A DNA stretch of 64,000 nucleotides from Lycium barbarum (lineage: Eukaryota; Streptophyta; Magnoliopsida; Solanales; Solanaceae), in NCBI RefSeq assembly GCF_019175385.1, contig NC_083343.1:53714457-53778456 (forward strand), given 5' to 3'. Each line of letters opens with the position of its first letter. Position 1 is the first letter of the stretch. Positions 10,259 through 21,577 of this stretch are shown one piece after another. A program made the translations under genes and the position numbers. The notes beneath the pieces are model-generated. The model was not told where the DNA came from, made no database searches, and worked only from the letters and a program-made list of their open reading frames with translations.

Positions 10259-13200
10259 TGTCACGACCCGACCAGGGGCCGTGACGAGTACCCGATACTT
10301 GTACCGAGCACCCCTTAGCTATCCTGTACAAACAGTGCCATATTTTTTTTTTCTAAACATTAACATTTGCAGTAAACTTTCTAATATCGCGTTACACCAG
10401 AACGCGGACCATTCGGAATAAAATACATTAAACTGTACATAGCTGACTGTGTATATCTGTCTACGAGCCTCTAGACATAGTACATTTATACATAAGAAGG
10501 GCCGAGTACTATCGCGCCCGAAAATACATACACAAAATAGTACCGATGAAATAAGGCTCCGGAACAACTGGAGCGCTGTCGAATGCTGCTGATAGGGCAC
10601 TAGGAATCTGGTCCGTATACCTGCTGACCTGCGCAGCATGAAACGCAGCGTCCACAAGAAGGGACGTCAGTACGAATAATGTACCGAGTATGTAAGGCAT
10701 GGAAAACAATACAAGCAGTAACATGAAGTACGATCAATAATAATATCACGGAGCCATAGGGCGTATAACGAGGCAAGAACGTAACCTGTACATAGGAAGG
10801 CCCCTCTTTAGGCCTGCTGTCATGTAGGCTTGTCTTTTCGTCTTTGAAACGTTTCTTTTCATAGGCATAGGAATCACATCTTTATATTACTTATTCTCGT
10901 GTACAGAAATAAAACAGTACGTTTCAGTAACGGTATCATTTGCTCACGTTTACGGACACCGAATACAATCGGCTCTCCCAACCCCCCCCCCCCCCTCGGT
11001 GTCCCTTATTCATGTATACAGAAAACAGTACAATTCAGTAGACGGTATCTTTCATTTACATTTACAGACGCCGAATACAGTCGGCTCTCCCAACCCCCTC
11101 CCCAACGATGACCCAACATAGTACATCACATATGTATCACACATTATATATATATATATACAGACGCCGCGTACGGCTCATCCCATATCCCGCGTCCGGG
11201 CATCCCGCGTCCAGGATGGAATCCAGCTGATCAGGTGGTGATATCACAGTGGCCCTTCCCTTTTCCCCATATACACATACATATATATTTACTCATCTTT
11301 TATGCATATACCTGTCTCATACACAATTACTTTATCTTATATATATACATATCCATACACGTTTACTCGCTTTATATACATATATCCTGCAAGCAAACAA
11401 GAGAACCAAGAAAAATCATGTATCCATCGGAGTGACGTAAGGTCGGTAACCTCCGATTACAGTACGGAATGCTAGTGATAGCTTTGTCTCACCTTGAAGG
11501 AACAAGTATTTTAAAGTGAGACTTTTAACGGAGAATAGTGTTACAGTAACCAAAAGTGAAATCGCAGGCATTTTAGGTGACAGTCATAGGTTTTGGAATC
11601 TTAGAAATAAGATTATAACTAAAAGGTATAAATACAATTTAGAAATTTAGTTTATTAATTTAATGTTTACATAAGGTACTTGGCTTAGTCATAGGGTCAT
11701 TCCGGTCGTATTTATCATAGCTACATTCTCTTGCCCGACATTGTCATTATCATTATCATCATAGGGGCACTCCCGTTGGAGCAGTCATAGCACTTATTAC
11801 TTGGTGACGGAATCGGGATCAAAGGCCCCCTTTTGATTCACTTCAAGTACGTTAACCAAGACTATAGGAAAATCCGAGAGTATCGGGCCCACCTCGAGCC
11901 GGATGAGGTAGCGTATACAATTTACCCATATTACGTGTCATAGCGTTACTTGTATGAGTCTTAGGGTAATCGGGTCCCACTTAGGCAAGTTATAGGGTTC
12001 TAGAAGGTCACTTCATCATTTTGCACAGTTTCTACTTCAATTCAATTGAACGAAAAGTTGAAAACTTTAGGTGCGGATTCCGGGGATTAGGGTTGTCCCC
12101 GAGGCTCGTACCCGACTTCTTTTAGTTAAGACATGCCATAAAAAGAAGGGTGAAACCTTACATACCTCTTTTCGCTCCTTTAGCTACTCCAAATTCGCGT
12201 CACAATCTCGTCAAAATCTGCGAATTGGTCATTTTTACCAAAACTTCCATTAGTATACTTTGAGTTAGAATCTTACGGGAACACTTGGCTACCGAAATTT
12301 CGGCAGCATTTCCTCTGTAATTACACCATTCCCAACATTCAATATAGCCAAATTCTTGACACACACAATCCGGGAATTCAAACCCGGCCAAACTATTAAC
12401 ATAATCAACAATCATCCTAGCAATTCACATATTCGACTCACGATACATTATATCAATTTACCACTTTCTTCAACACTTTCCAACATCTATAAAGCCAATA
12501 ACAACCATATATATACATTCCAAAACATCATTCTAATATCATGACATTTCATTCATGCAAGAACATAACATTCAATTCACATAACCTTCCGAAACGAACT
12601 TCCAATTACTAATATTTTACTAAGTTCATTATGCTTCCACAACACGACGATCGACATACCAATTAAGACTTGCTCACTATCCATTCATCAAACATACACA
12701 CACGGCCATTTTCAACTACACACAACTTCAATCTTTCCAAAATCATTCAACTTCCATTTTCCACATTTCATTCACAACCATAACAACCAACACTAGGCAA
12801 GATAATTAAAACATACTTTCTACACACATATATATACATATATATATACGGCCATGCTTCATATTCCTCCCCTTCATGAGTTTCATCAATTTTAACATAC
12901 TACTACACATATAAACCATGCATAACTCATAAAACAAGATCAATACTCACCTTTCTTCTTCAACTTCTCACTTGCCTATCTTTTGGCAACTTGTAGAATT
13001 ATGAGTTGTTCTTGCTCCAACAACAACTCCACCTTGTTAAGAACCTTTAGCTTGGTAGGAAATGATTTTTGGAAGAATTTTATCAATTTTTCTTTGGAAT
13101 TTCCACTATGGCCGAAAGGCCCTAAGGGTTTGTTCTCTCTTTTGTTCTTCCACTTCTTGAATTTTCTAGAGAGCTTATGTGATAAATATGACTTTATCAT

Positions 13201-13546
13201 CTTATTTATTTCACAATATATTCCATTTTGGGCCTAGCCCATCAATATGGCCGGTTGGGCCTATGATTTTCCCTTAAAAAAAATGTCAAGCCCACTTTGT
13301 ATTTTGGCTAGTTCTTGCAATTCTTGAAAACAATTTTTCCGACTTCCAAATTTGCCCTTCGTCTCCCTCCATCTTTCCACGAGTCATATTGCGGATTTCC
13401 TTTTATGCCCTTGACCTTTCTCATTATTTTTACTTCTAAATTTTTATAAACACTTGTACACCAAACAAAATCAAAATTATAATCTTGCTCTTAATCTCCC
13501 GCAATTACCTTAAATTATCCGAATGCGAAAAATGCGGGATATAACA
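10259..13546 (-). repeat. E1 3' LTR (left copy, 3288 bp)
   Basis: Starts TGTCACGACCCGACC and ends GCGGGATATAACA on +. Read on -, it is TGTTATATCCCGC...GGGTCGTGACA. It contains the conserved three-stem motif near 10631-10690, a C14 run near 10982-10995, a TA-run near 11145-11160 and AT microsatellite near 12830-12850. Small ORFs in it (for example 12071-12253, 12983-13237) occur identically in the other LTR simply because the LTRs are duplicates, and I do not count them as genes. Confidence 0.95.
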
Positions 13547-13567
13547 TCATCCCCCCCTTTAGAACAT
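13547..13567 (-). other. E1 polypurine tract
   Basis: On -, TAAAGGGGGGGATGA lies immediately 5' of the 3' LTR. It is the priming site for plus-strand DNA synthesis. It overlaps the PPT-side palindrome AACATTCG-AGGA-CGAATGTT at 13562-13582. Confidence 0.85.
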
Positions 13568-14351
13568 TCGTCCTCGAATGTTAAACTTGCCTCATAGCGC
13601 AGCATATTATTTCAGGGAGGTTTCCTTTGTAGATGCCTCATGTCACTTACCATGTCCATCTTAGAGGCTTAGGTTGCCCTCTGCGATCTTTACAGTTGTG
13701 CTCCTTTCTCCGTGGAGTCTGCCGCGTCTATCCCTTCACTAGACATGTTCCTGTATATCGCCATATTAGGAATTCCTTGCCATAGACAGTGTGGACTCAA
13801 TATTGGTCCCACCCTGCAACACCTGTACTTTTCTCCTTCATTCCCAAGGCTTTCTGTTGTCATGGCTTTTCGTTTTCTGTTAGTTTAATCTGTCTCAGCC
13901 TATATGGCTCGTATGGGGTTTCTAACCACTTTTCACACCCCAACTTACTCTGGGCTGCCTAATTTTACACTCGTCTCTTGTTTCCGCATTTATGAATTTT
14001 TTTTTTTGCATATTTCCCAGGGGGTCACCCATCATGGAATTACTCCCACCTGAGCACGCTTAACCTTGGAACTTTAATGCATTCGGATGTCTCGGCGTCA
14101 ATATTTTTACTTCCGCTTCCCCGTACTACTTATGTCACATAATATGGAACGAGTTGGGGTCTCGGCAGTTTTCGAAACGTCCGCGTAACACGTCTTTTCC
14201 TTTATTTACAATTCCGACCTTTGCAATTGCCAGTATTCGCCGTTTACCTATGCGTATGGCCACCTTTCATCCAAATTTCCAAATTCTTAATGTGTCCAGT
14301 AATACAGAGGACAGTATTGGAAAATAAATCGAGTTAATTAACACACGTCTA
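13568..14351 (-). other. E1 non-coding 3' internal domain
   Basis: About 0.8 kb between the gag stop and the PPT. The first roughly 50 nt after gag still align with the start of a Tekay protease gene with an indel, then similarity stops. The remainder has no ORF and no other pol remnant. It carries the 5S-like segment at 14012-14105. The same arrangement is present in E2 at 19701-21577, so the domain is a shared feature of this gag-only lineage. Confidence 0.75.
14012..14105 (-). ncRNA. 5S rRNA-derived segment inside E1
   Basis: Against plant 5S rRNA (recalled), an ungapped alignment gives about 62 of 95 matches. Matches concentrate in the pol III internal promoter. The C-box region reads GATGGGTGACCCCCTGGGAA and the A-box core GTTAAGCGTGCT, separated exactly as in 5S. 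It is in sense orientation relative to the element. It is not a functional rRNA because the rest has diverged. Whether it is transcribed is unknown. Confidence 0.75.
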
Positions 14352-15740
14352 TCACAGAAAATACTGAAAAGTACCTGTGGCCGCGTCTGCAGAAGGCTCA
14401 GGATCCTGTCGTCCTGTCAGTGCATATAGGCGGTGCGGAGGACCGGCTGAACTAGGTGCTCCTCCCCTACCTCGGCCGCGGCCTGCTGGAGCTTGAGAAG
14501 TCTGTCCACGAGGGCGCACGGTCGACGTCGAATCGATCGCTGATCCGGCTGGCTGAGTTTGGCCTCCTCCATCCTTTAGCGGGCAATCACGTACAAAATG
14601 GTCAGTCCGACCACAGGAAAAACAACCACCGGTGTCTAAGTAGCACTGCCCAGAGTGTGGCTTGCCACACCGAGCACATCGTGGTGGGGGAATCCCCGTC
14701 CTGCCGGAATCAATTCTGTACTGGGAATCCGAAGCTCTGGCACCCTGACCTGATCCTGAATAAGTAGGGCGATCAAATCCCCTATCCACAAATCGAGGTG
14801 GGGCACTGGCCGCTGATTGGCCTGAATACCTGGATTGCTCTTGTGCTTGCCCCCCTCTATACTCGCTTCTAGCCCTGGAAAATCTGCCTCTTTTTCTGGA
14901 ACCCCTCTCTGGATAGCTCTCCTCTCTCCGTGGCTGATACTGCTCTTCCAGATTTTGGGCGTGGGCCTGGATGCGGGTAATAGTCATCCCGTCCTGGAGT
15001 GAGGCCGTCAAACACTCCTTAACCAAATGTGGCCCTAGCCCACTTACAAACCGGTGCACATGGTCTCCCCTATCAGCTATCAGGGCGGGGGCATACCTGG
15101 CTAGCGAGTTGAAACGAAGACTGTATTCTCGAACGCTCATATTTCCCTGTCTCAGGTTCAAGAACATATCGGCTCGAGCCCGTCGAACCTCTGGCGGTAG
15201 GAAATGTCGTAGGAAAGCCTCAGTGAATTCCTGCCAAACCGGAGGGGGTGCATTTGCTCCCCTCGATGATATCCAGTTACCGTACCACAAAACTGCCACA
15301 TCCCACAGCCTGTATGAAGCCAACTCTACGGACTCCGTATCTGAAGCATGTATGATCCTCAGAGTCCTCAGCATCTCGTCTATAAAACCCTGCGGGTCCT
15401 CCTCTGGCTTCGATCCATAGAACTCTGGCGGTTTCAGGGTAATAAAGTCTCGGGCCCTTGCGCTTACCGCCCTGTCTCCCGGGTCTACATCTTGCCGCTG
15501 AGCCTGCGCGGCAACTAACTGGGTCAATAACTGGATGGCCTCTGCCATCTGTTGGCCCGGAGCTGCTGGCGGTGGGACTGGAGCTGGAACTCTTTCCTGC
15601 TCTGCTGGTGCAGGGGGAGCAGGAAAAGTCTGAGGGGGAGCTTCATTGTGAGATTCTTCTTCGTCTAGCTCCCGTTCAACTCTGCGGGCCGCCACCCCCT
15701 TGGCTTTCTCGGCCATCGTAGCCTTTTTCTTCGGCGGCAT
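14352..15740 (-). CDS. gag: E1 Gag polyprotein (intact), chromovirus type
   Basis: Structural protein forming the virus-like particle. The reading frame extends 466 codons from 15752. I take the family start MPPKKK at 15740 as the likelier Met, because a TTTCAG lies just before it and all relatives begin MPP/MPV. In the 466-residue numbering, an acidic/Pro-rich N-terminus (1-75) precedes the retrotransposon gag core (about 105-270; PPEFYGSKPEEDPQGFIDEM, LPPEVRRARAD). A basic Arg/Ser region (275-350) follows, then a partial CxxC...HSGxC (359 on) and a canonical C-x2-C-x4-H-x4-C zinc knuckle CFSCGRTDHFVRDC (377-390). The C-terminus has an RGRGRGG stretch. It ends ATGTFQYFL, where relatives continue into protease, so the enzyme part is lost by frameshift and truncation. 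No premature stop; the best-preserved ORF in the window. Confidence 0.92.
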   Translation of the reverse strand: MPPKKKATMAEKAKGVAARRVERELDEEESHNEAPPQTFPAPPAPAEQERVPAPVPPPAAPGQQMAEAIQLLTQLVAAQAQRQDVDPGDRAVSARARDFITLKPPEFYGSKPEEDPQGFIDEMLRTLRIIHASDTESVELASYRLWDVAVLWYGNWISSRGANAPPPVWQEFTEAFLRHFLPPEVRRARADMFLNLRQGNMSVREYSLRFNSLARYAPALIADRGDHVHRFVSGLGPHLVKECLTASLQDGMTITRIQAHAQNLEEQYQPRREESYPERGSRKRGRFSRARSEYRGGQAQEQSRYSGQSAASAPPRFVDRGFDRPTYSGSGQGARASDSQYRIDSGRTGIPPPRCARCGKPHSGQCYLDTGGCFSCGRTDHFVRDCPLKDGGGQTQPAGSAIDSTSTVRPRGQTSQAPAGRGRGRGGAPSSAGPPHRLYALTGRQDPEPSADAATGTFQYFL

Positions 15741-15937
15741 TACTGAAACCATAACACAGGTTTAGGAAAAGGAATATGGAAGCCTGGCAACTTAGCTCTA
15801 TCGCACGATTTCAGAATGCAAAGAAGGTCACATTTCCTAAATGCCCTGTAGCCTCCTGTTTATAAGTGTGGCGCGCTACACACCCATAGACAAGACTCTA
15901 CTGGACACGGCTCGTAGACAAACCCTAGGACCGAACT

Positions 15938-15949
15938 GCTCTGATACCA
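15938..15949 (-). other. E1 primer-binding site (initiator tRNA-Met)
   Basis: TGGTATCAGAGC on -, four bases after the LTR end. It matches the PBS used by most plant Ty3/gypsy and copia elements that prime from the initiator Met tRNA 3' end. Confidence 0.9.
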
Positions 15950-15953
15950 CTTC

Positions 15954-18900
15954 TGTCACGACCCGACCAGGGGCCGTGACGAGTACCCGATACTTGTACC
16001 GAGCACCCCTTAGCTATCCTGTACAAACAGTGCCATATTTTTTTTTTCTAAACATTAACATTTGCAGTAAACTTTCTAATATCGCGTTACACCAGAACGC
16101 GGACCATTCGGAATAAAATACATTAAACTGTACATAGCTGACTGTGTATATCTGTCTACGAGCCTCTAGACATAGTACATTTATACATAAGAAGGGCCGA
16201 GTACTATCGCGCCCGAAAATACATACACAAAATAGTACCGATGAAATAAGGCTCCGGAACAACTGGAGCGCTGTCGAATGCTGCTGATAGGGCACTAGGA
16301 ATCTGGTCCGTATACCTGCTGACCTGCGCGGCATGAAACGCAGCGTCCACAAGAAGGGACGTCAGTACGAATAATGTACCGAGTATGTAAGGCATGGAAA
16401 ACAATACAAGCAGTAACATGAAGTACGATCAATAATAATATCACGGAGCCATAGGGCGTATAACGAGGCAAGAACGTAACCTGTACATAGGAAGGCCCCT
16501 CTTTAGGCCTGCTGTCATGTAGGCTTGTCTTTTCGTCTTTGAAACGTTTCTTTTCATAGGCATAGGAATCACATCTTTATATTACTTATTCTCGTGTACA
16601 GAAATAAAACAGTACGTTTCAGTAACGGTATCATTTGCTCACGTTTACGGACACCGAATACAATCGGCTCTCCCAACCCCCCCCCCCCCCCCCCTCGGTG
16701 TCCCTTATTCATGTATACAGAAAACAGTACAATTCAGTAGACGGTATCTTTCATTTACATTTACAGACGCCGAATACAGTCGGCTCTCCCAACCCCCTCC
16801 CCAACGATGACCCAACATAGTACATCACATATGTATCACACATTATATATATATATATATACAGACGTCGCGTACGGCTCATCCCATATCCCGCGTCCGG
16901 GCATCCCGCGTCCAGGATGGAATCCAGCTGATCAGGTGGTGATATCACAGTGGCCCTTCCCTTTTCCCCATATACACATACATATATATTTACTCATCTT
17001 TTATGCATATACCTGTCTCATACACAATTACTTTATCTTATATATATACATATCCATACACGTTTACTCGCTTTATATACATATATCCTGCAAGCAAACA
17101 AGAGAACCAAGAAAAATCATGTATCCATCGGAGTGACGTAAGGTCGGTAACCTCCGATTACAGTACGGAATGCTAGTGATAGCTTTGTCTCACCTTGAAG
17201 GAACAAGTATTTTAAAGTGAGACTTTTAACGGAGAATAGTGTTACAGTAACCAAAAGTGAAATCGCAGGCATTTTAGGTGACAGTCATAGGTTTTGGAAT
17301 CTTAGAAATAAGATTATAACTAAAAGGTATAAATACAATTTAGAAATTTAGTTTATTAATTTAATGTTTACATAAGGTACTTGGCTTAGTCATAGGGTCA
17401 TTCCGGTCGTATTTATCATAGCTACATTCTCTTGCCCGACATTGTCATTATCATTATCATCATAGGGGCACTCCCGTTGGAGCAGTCATAGCACTTATTA
17501 CTTGGTGACGGAATCGGGATCAAAGGCCCCCTTTTGATTCACTTCAAGTACGTTAACCAAGACTATAGGAAAATCCGAGAGTATCGGGCCCACCTCGAGC
17601 CGGATGAGGTAGCGTATACAATTTACCCATATTACGTGTCATAGCGTTACTTGTATGAGTCTTAGGGTAATCGGGTCCCACTTAGGCAAGTTATAGGGTT
17701 CTAGAAGGTCACTTCATCATTTTGCACAGTTTCTACTTCAATTCAATTGAACGAAAAGTTGAAAACTTTAGGTGCGGATTCCGGGGATTAGGGTTGTCCC
17801 CGAGGCTCGTACCCGACTTCTTTTAGTTAAGACATGCCATAAAAAGAAGGGTGAAACCTTACATACCTCTTTTCGCTCCTTTAGCTACTCCAAATTCGCG
17901 TCACAATCTCGTCAAAATCTGCGAATTGGTCATTTTTACCAAAACTTCCATTAGTATACTTTGAGTTAGAATCTTACGGGAACACTTGGCTACCGAAATT
18001 TCGGCAGCATTTCCTCTGTAATTACACCATTCCCAACATTCAATATAGCCAAATTCTTGACACACACAATCCGGGAATTCAAACCCGGCCAAACTATTAA
18101 CATAATCAACAATCATCCTAGCAATTCACATATTCGACTCACGATACATTATATCAATTTACCACTTTCTTCAACACTTTCCAACATCTATAAAGCCAAT
18201 AACAACCATATATATACATTCCAAAACATCATTCTAATATCATGACATTTCATTCATGCAAGAACATAACATTCAATTCACATAACCTTCCGAAACGAAC
18301 TTCCAATTACTAATATTTTACTAAGTTCATTATGCTTCCACAACACGACGATCGACATACCAATTAAGACTTGCTCACTATCCATTCATCAAACATACAC
18401 ACACGGCCATTTTCAACTACACACAACTTCAATCTTTCCAAAATCATTCAACTTCCATTTTCCACATTTCATTCACAACCATAACAACCAACACTAGGCA
18501 AGATAATTAAAACATACTTTCTACACACATATATATACATATATATATACGGCCATGCTTCATATTCCTCCCCTTCATGAGTTTCATCAATTTTAACATA
18601 CTACTACACATATAAACCATGCATAACTCATAAAACAAGATCAATACTCACCTTTCTTCTTCAACTTCTCACTTGCCTATCTTTTGGCAACTTGTAGAAT
18701 TATGAGTTGTTCTTGCTCCAACAACAACTCCACCTTGTTAAGAACCTTTAGCTTGGTAGGAAATGATTTTTGGAAGAATTTTATCAATTTTTCTTTGGAA
18801 TTTCCACTATGGCCGAAAGGCCCTAAGGGTTTGTTCTCTCTTTTGTTCTTCCACTTCTTGAATTTTCTAGAGAGCTTATGTGATAAATATGACTTTATCA

Positions 18901-19249
18901 TCTTATTTATTTCACAATATATTCCATTTTGGGCCTAGCCCATCAATATGGCCGGTTGGGCCTATGATTTTCCCTTAAAAAAAAAATGTCAAGCCCACTT
19001 TGTATTTTGGCTAGTTCTTGCAATTCTTGAAAACAATTTTTCCGACTTCCAAATTTGCCCTTCGTCTCCCTCCATCTTTCCACGAGTCATATTGCGGATT
19101 TCCTTTTATGCCCTTGACCTTTCTCATTATTTTTACTTCTAAATTTTTATAAACACTTGTACACCAAACAAAATCAAAATTATAATCTTGCTCTTAATCT
19201 CCCGCAATTACCTTAAATTATCCGAATGCGAAAAATGCGGGATATAACA
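15954..19249 (-). repeat. E1 5' LTR (right copy, 3296 bp)
   Basis: Near-identical to 10259-13546, with the same TG...CA ends. Differences seen are G at 16330, T in the 'gacgtcgcg' near 16868, C18 instead of C14 near 16677-16694, two more TA bases near 16845-16861, and two more A's near 18977. As the 5' LTR it should hold the promoter. Confidence 0.95.
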
Positions 19250-19254
19250 ACCAT
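19250..19254. repeat. 5-bp target-site duplication of E1 (right)
   Basis: ACCAT, identical to 10254-10258. Confidence 0.93.
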
Positions 19255-19700
19255 AAATACGAAAAGAACAAGATTTTTGGATCAAACACAAGGCTAAAAA
19301 AAATTTCTTTCTCTCTTTCTCCAAGTTCGGCTGAGAGGGATATTATTGAGCTCCCAAGGTTTATTCAATTGTTCTTGATCCTTCTAAGGGGAGATATGGA
19401 TATATATCACATGACCATTTAAAAAGGGGCTTGGGCCTTGCCTTTGGCCGGCCACCCCATAAACTTTGGGCCTCAATTTTGTTCTAATTTTTCTTGGCCC
19501 AATTCATTAAAAGTCCCGTTTTGTAATTCCCGAACTAATTTCCGAAATTCCAAATTTACCCTCGGCCTTCCCCGATGTCTTAACATAAATGATCCCATAA
19601 CCAACATAGTCATATTCACCAAAATCGAAATATGTCCTTATAATACACACGTCGTAATTTTTTTCTCGATTTCCAATTATACGAAACACGGGACATAACA
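19255..19700 (-). mobile_element. E2 left (3') LTR, proximal part
   Basis: Continues the E2 LTR after the E1 insertion. It matches 25677-26146 with a few substitutions and a roughly 20-bp indel near 19408 against 25830-25850. It ends ACGGGACATAACA, the complement of the LTR start TGTTATGTCCCGTG. Confidence 0.88.
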
Positions 19701-19737
19701 TTCTCCCCCCCTTTAGAACATTCGTCCTCGAATGTTG
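19701..19737 (-). other. E2 polypurine tract and adjacent palindrome
   Basis: On -, CTAAAGGGGGGGAGAA lies directly 5' of the 3' LTR. It is preceded by the inverted repeat AACATTCG-AGGA-CGAATGTT at about 19717-19736. The same pair occurs in E1, E7 and E8. Confidence 0.85.
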
Positions 19738-20033
19738 AATCGACCTTATGGGGCGTCATACTGCGCCGGGAGGGCTCTCTTTATAGATGTCCTTCATTGA
19801 TTTTCCGACACGGCTCCCTTACTAACTTTATGGGGGGGGGGGGGGGTAATTGTTTTCACATCACTGATTCAAATGCCTTCATAATACATTTTCTCATATC
19901 CCACGTAATCACCGAACCGTACGCTATATTCTTGTAACGGACGAACGCTTTCCAGACATCATAGTCAATAACATTTTTTTTGTTACACTGCTGAGTTTCT
20001 TACCACATCGTCGTAATCTCACTTTATTTCATA

Positions 20034-20565
20034 CCAGACACTTCATGCCAAACAGATTCAGAACTAGGGCCAGACGCGTATAAGCATATCGGACGGATTC
20101 ATAGTCAACATCAGAGGTACGGAAGTATATCAGACAAGTCTGAGATCGGAGTCAGACGTACAAAGGCGTATCATACGGATTCGTAATCAGAATCAAACAC
20201 ACGGAGACATATCAGACAGATTCATAGTCGGGGTCAGACGTACAAGATCATATCGGACAGGTTCGAAATCAGAATCAAACGTACAGAATTGTATCATACA
20301 GAGTCGTGATTAGACAGACCGAAATGTATCGAACACACGCGTGATCAAAATCAAACGCACAGAAGCATATCAGACGGATTTATATCCAAAGTCAGACATA
20401 CAGAGGTGTGCCAGACAGAAACGTATCCAGAATCAGACGCACAAAGATTCATTAGAAGGGAACATAATCGAGCTCAGAAATAGAGAGGCGTACTAGACAG
20501 AGCCTTATCGGAATCGGGAGTGCAGAAGCACAACAGATAGAATGTCGAATTAGAATCAAATCGCT
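20034..20565 (-). repeat. 41-bp degenerate tandem repeat array (about 12 units) inside E2
   Basis: On +, units begin CAGACGYACARAGRC and continue RTATCAGACRGATTCRTA, with most unit starts 41 nt apart (for example CAGACGTAC at 20151, CAAACACAC at 20192, CAGACGTAC at 20233, CAAACGTAC at 20274, each within a base or so). Two internal units are about 38 nt. Units are roughly 70-80 percent alike by eye, so the array is old. No equivalent is seen in E1. Confidence 0.8.
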
Positions 20566-21182
20566 CCTATTAAGGTTCCAATAGTTCATGAGAATTTCCC
20601 CTTTATTGGTAAACTTATTCGCCAAGTTGTCACACAAATTGTCTCGCGTCTCGCGTCTCGCGTATCGACTCTTTCAAAGATTCCACTTATTCACACTGCT
20701 TATCTTTCATCTTTCCTACCCTCCATACTCATTTTCTCTTTCAGACATCGTCATTCTAAACTGAATTATAATGTACTTAGGGATTTTCTATCCCTTGACA
20801 ACTTTCGGATCGTCGCCCCCGCTTCGCTTCATGTATTGGGTTTAGTAAAACCTTCCGTCTATCACAACATTAGTTGCCGGGTCTCGGCTCTTAACCCACA
20901 TGGGCACCAAACAAAAATCATACATACACACATACACATACACATACACACATACACATACATTTACTCATATCTTACTGGCGGGCGTCTCTGACCGTTA
21001 TTCAAATTCGTTCCATTTCCCAAGCGGTGTTGTACCCTTTTCTTTTTGCCCATTTAGTCCGCCTCGTTCTGCGCGACTCCCGAAAGGGCACTAATTCCTC
21101 CACACACATTCTATTTACCTTTTGGTTACCCCAAATTTCCATTTATATTTATCGCACTCTCACTTATGAAAAACTTTACATT

Positions 21183-21281
21183 ACTTCCCAGGGGGTCACC
21201 CATCCCAGAATTGCTCTGGCTTGAGCACGCTTAACCCTGGAACTTTCATGCATTTTGATGCGTTAGGGCTGATATAATTCC
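21183..21281 (-). ncRNA. 5S rRNA-derived segment inside E2
   Basis: An ungapped alignment to plant 5S rRNA (recalled) gives about 71 of 99 matches, covering most of the 5S length. The A-box core (GTTAAGCGTGCT) and C-box (GATGGGTGACCCCCTGGGAA) are intact at 5S spacing, in sense orientation to the element. A T5 run on - (21169-21173) lies about 10 nt past the 3' end and could serve as a pol III terminator. E1 carries the homologous segment. It is not a functional rRNA. Confidence 0.82.
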
Positions 21282-21577
21282 ATCAATTGCCCCGCACGAC
21301 CTTTGTCACGAAATTTTAGGGCCAAACGGTGTCTTAGCAAATTTTTCGGGAAGTTTTCGTAGCGGGTCCCACTCCGACCCAAATAGGTCGTTTGCTCTCC
21401 TAGCTATGTGGTTCTCATTTTAGCCTGCCAAACTCCCTATATTCGCCCCCCACATGCATAGATAGCCGCCTCGAATATTTTCATTGATTCGGATTCTTAC
21501 CCTACTTTTACTGATACGCAGAAAGAAAAACATCGCATAAAATACTAGAATACAGACCTATCATTGCACATATTCAT

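Larger units (their letters stand above)
10259..19249 (-). mobile_element. E1: complete, very young, gag-only chromovirus LTR retrotransposon
   Basis: An 8991-bp element on - with two long LTRs (10259-13546 and 15954-19249), TG...CA ends, a perfect 5-bp TSD (ACCAT), a PBS matching initiator tRNA-Met, one gag ORF, a non-coding 3' domain with a 5S-like segment, and a polypurine tract. There is no protease, RT, RNase H or integrase, so it is non-autonomous. I see two substitutions between the LTRs (10635/16330 and one near 11169/16868) plus length changes in a C-run, a TA-run and an A-run that account for the 8-bp size difference. This resembles the class called TR-GAG elements, where transposition relies on enzymes supplied in trans. 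Confidence 0.93.
19738..21577 (-). other. E2 non-coding 3' internal domain
   Basis: About 1.8 kb with no credible ORF. Contents: a G15 run at 19832-19846; a 41-bp tandem array at 20034-20565; a short GCGTCTC repeat near 20645-20665; a CA/TA microsatellite near 20918-20966; the 5S-like segment at 21183-21281; and, next to gag, about 50 nt that still resemble the start of a protease gene. Confidence 0.7.

Noticed and set aside
11235..11440. Overlapping small ORFs repeated at 11.2 kb and 16.9 kb
   Set aside because: Identical because they lie in the two E1 LTRs. They are AT-rich and Tyr/Ile/His-biased by microsatellite content, with no start context or homology.
12983..13237. 84-aa ORF present twice (12983-13237 and 18684-18938)
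   Set aside because: LTR duplication explains the repeat. A complementary ORF on the other strand is equally open, so there is no coding signal.
20034..20565. CRISPR-like array
   Set aside because: The regularly spaced units are a degenerate 41-bp tandem repeat without unique spacers, in a plant retrotransposon.
21183..21281. Functional 5S rRNA gene
   Set aside because: About 28 percent of positions differ from 5S and helices outside the promoter boxes are disrupted. I call it a 5S-derived segment instead.
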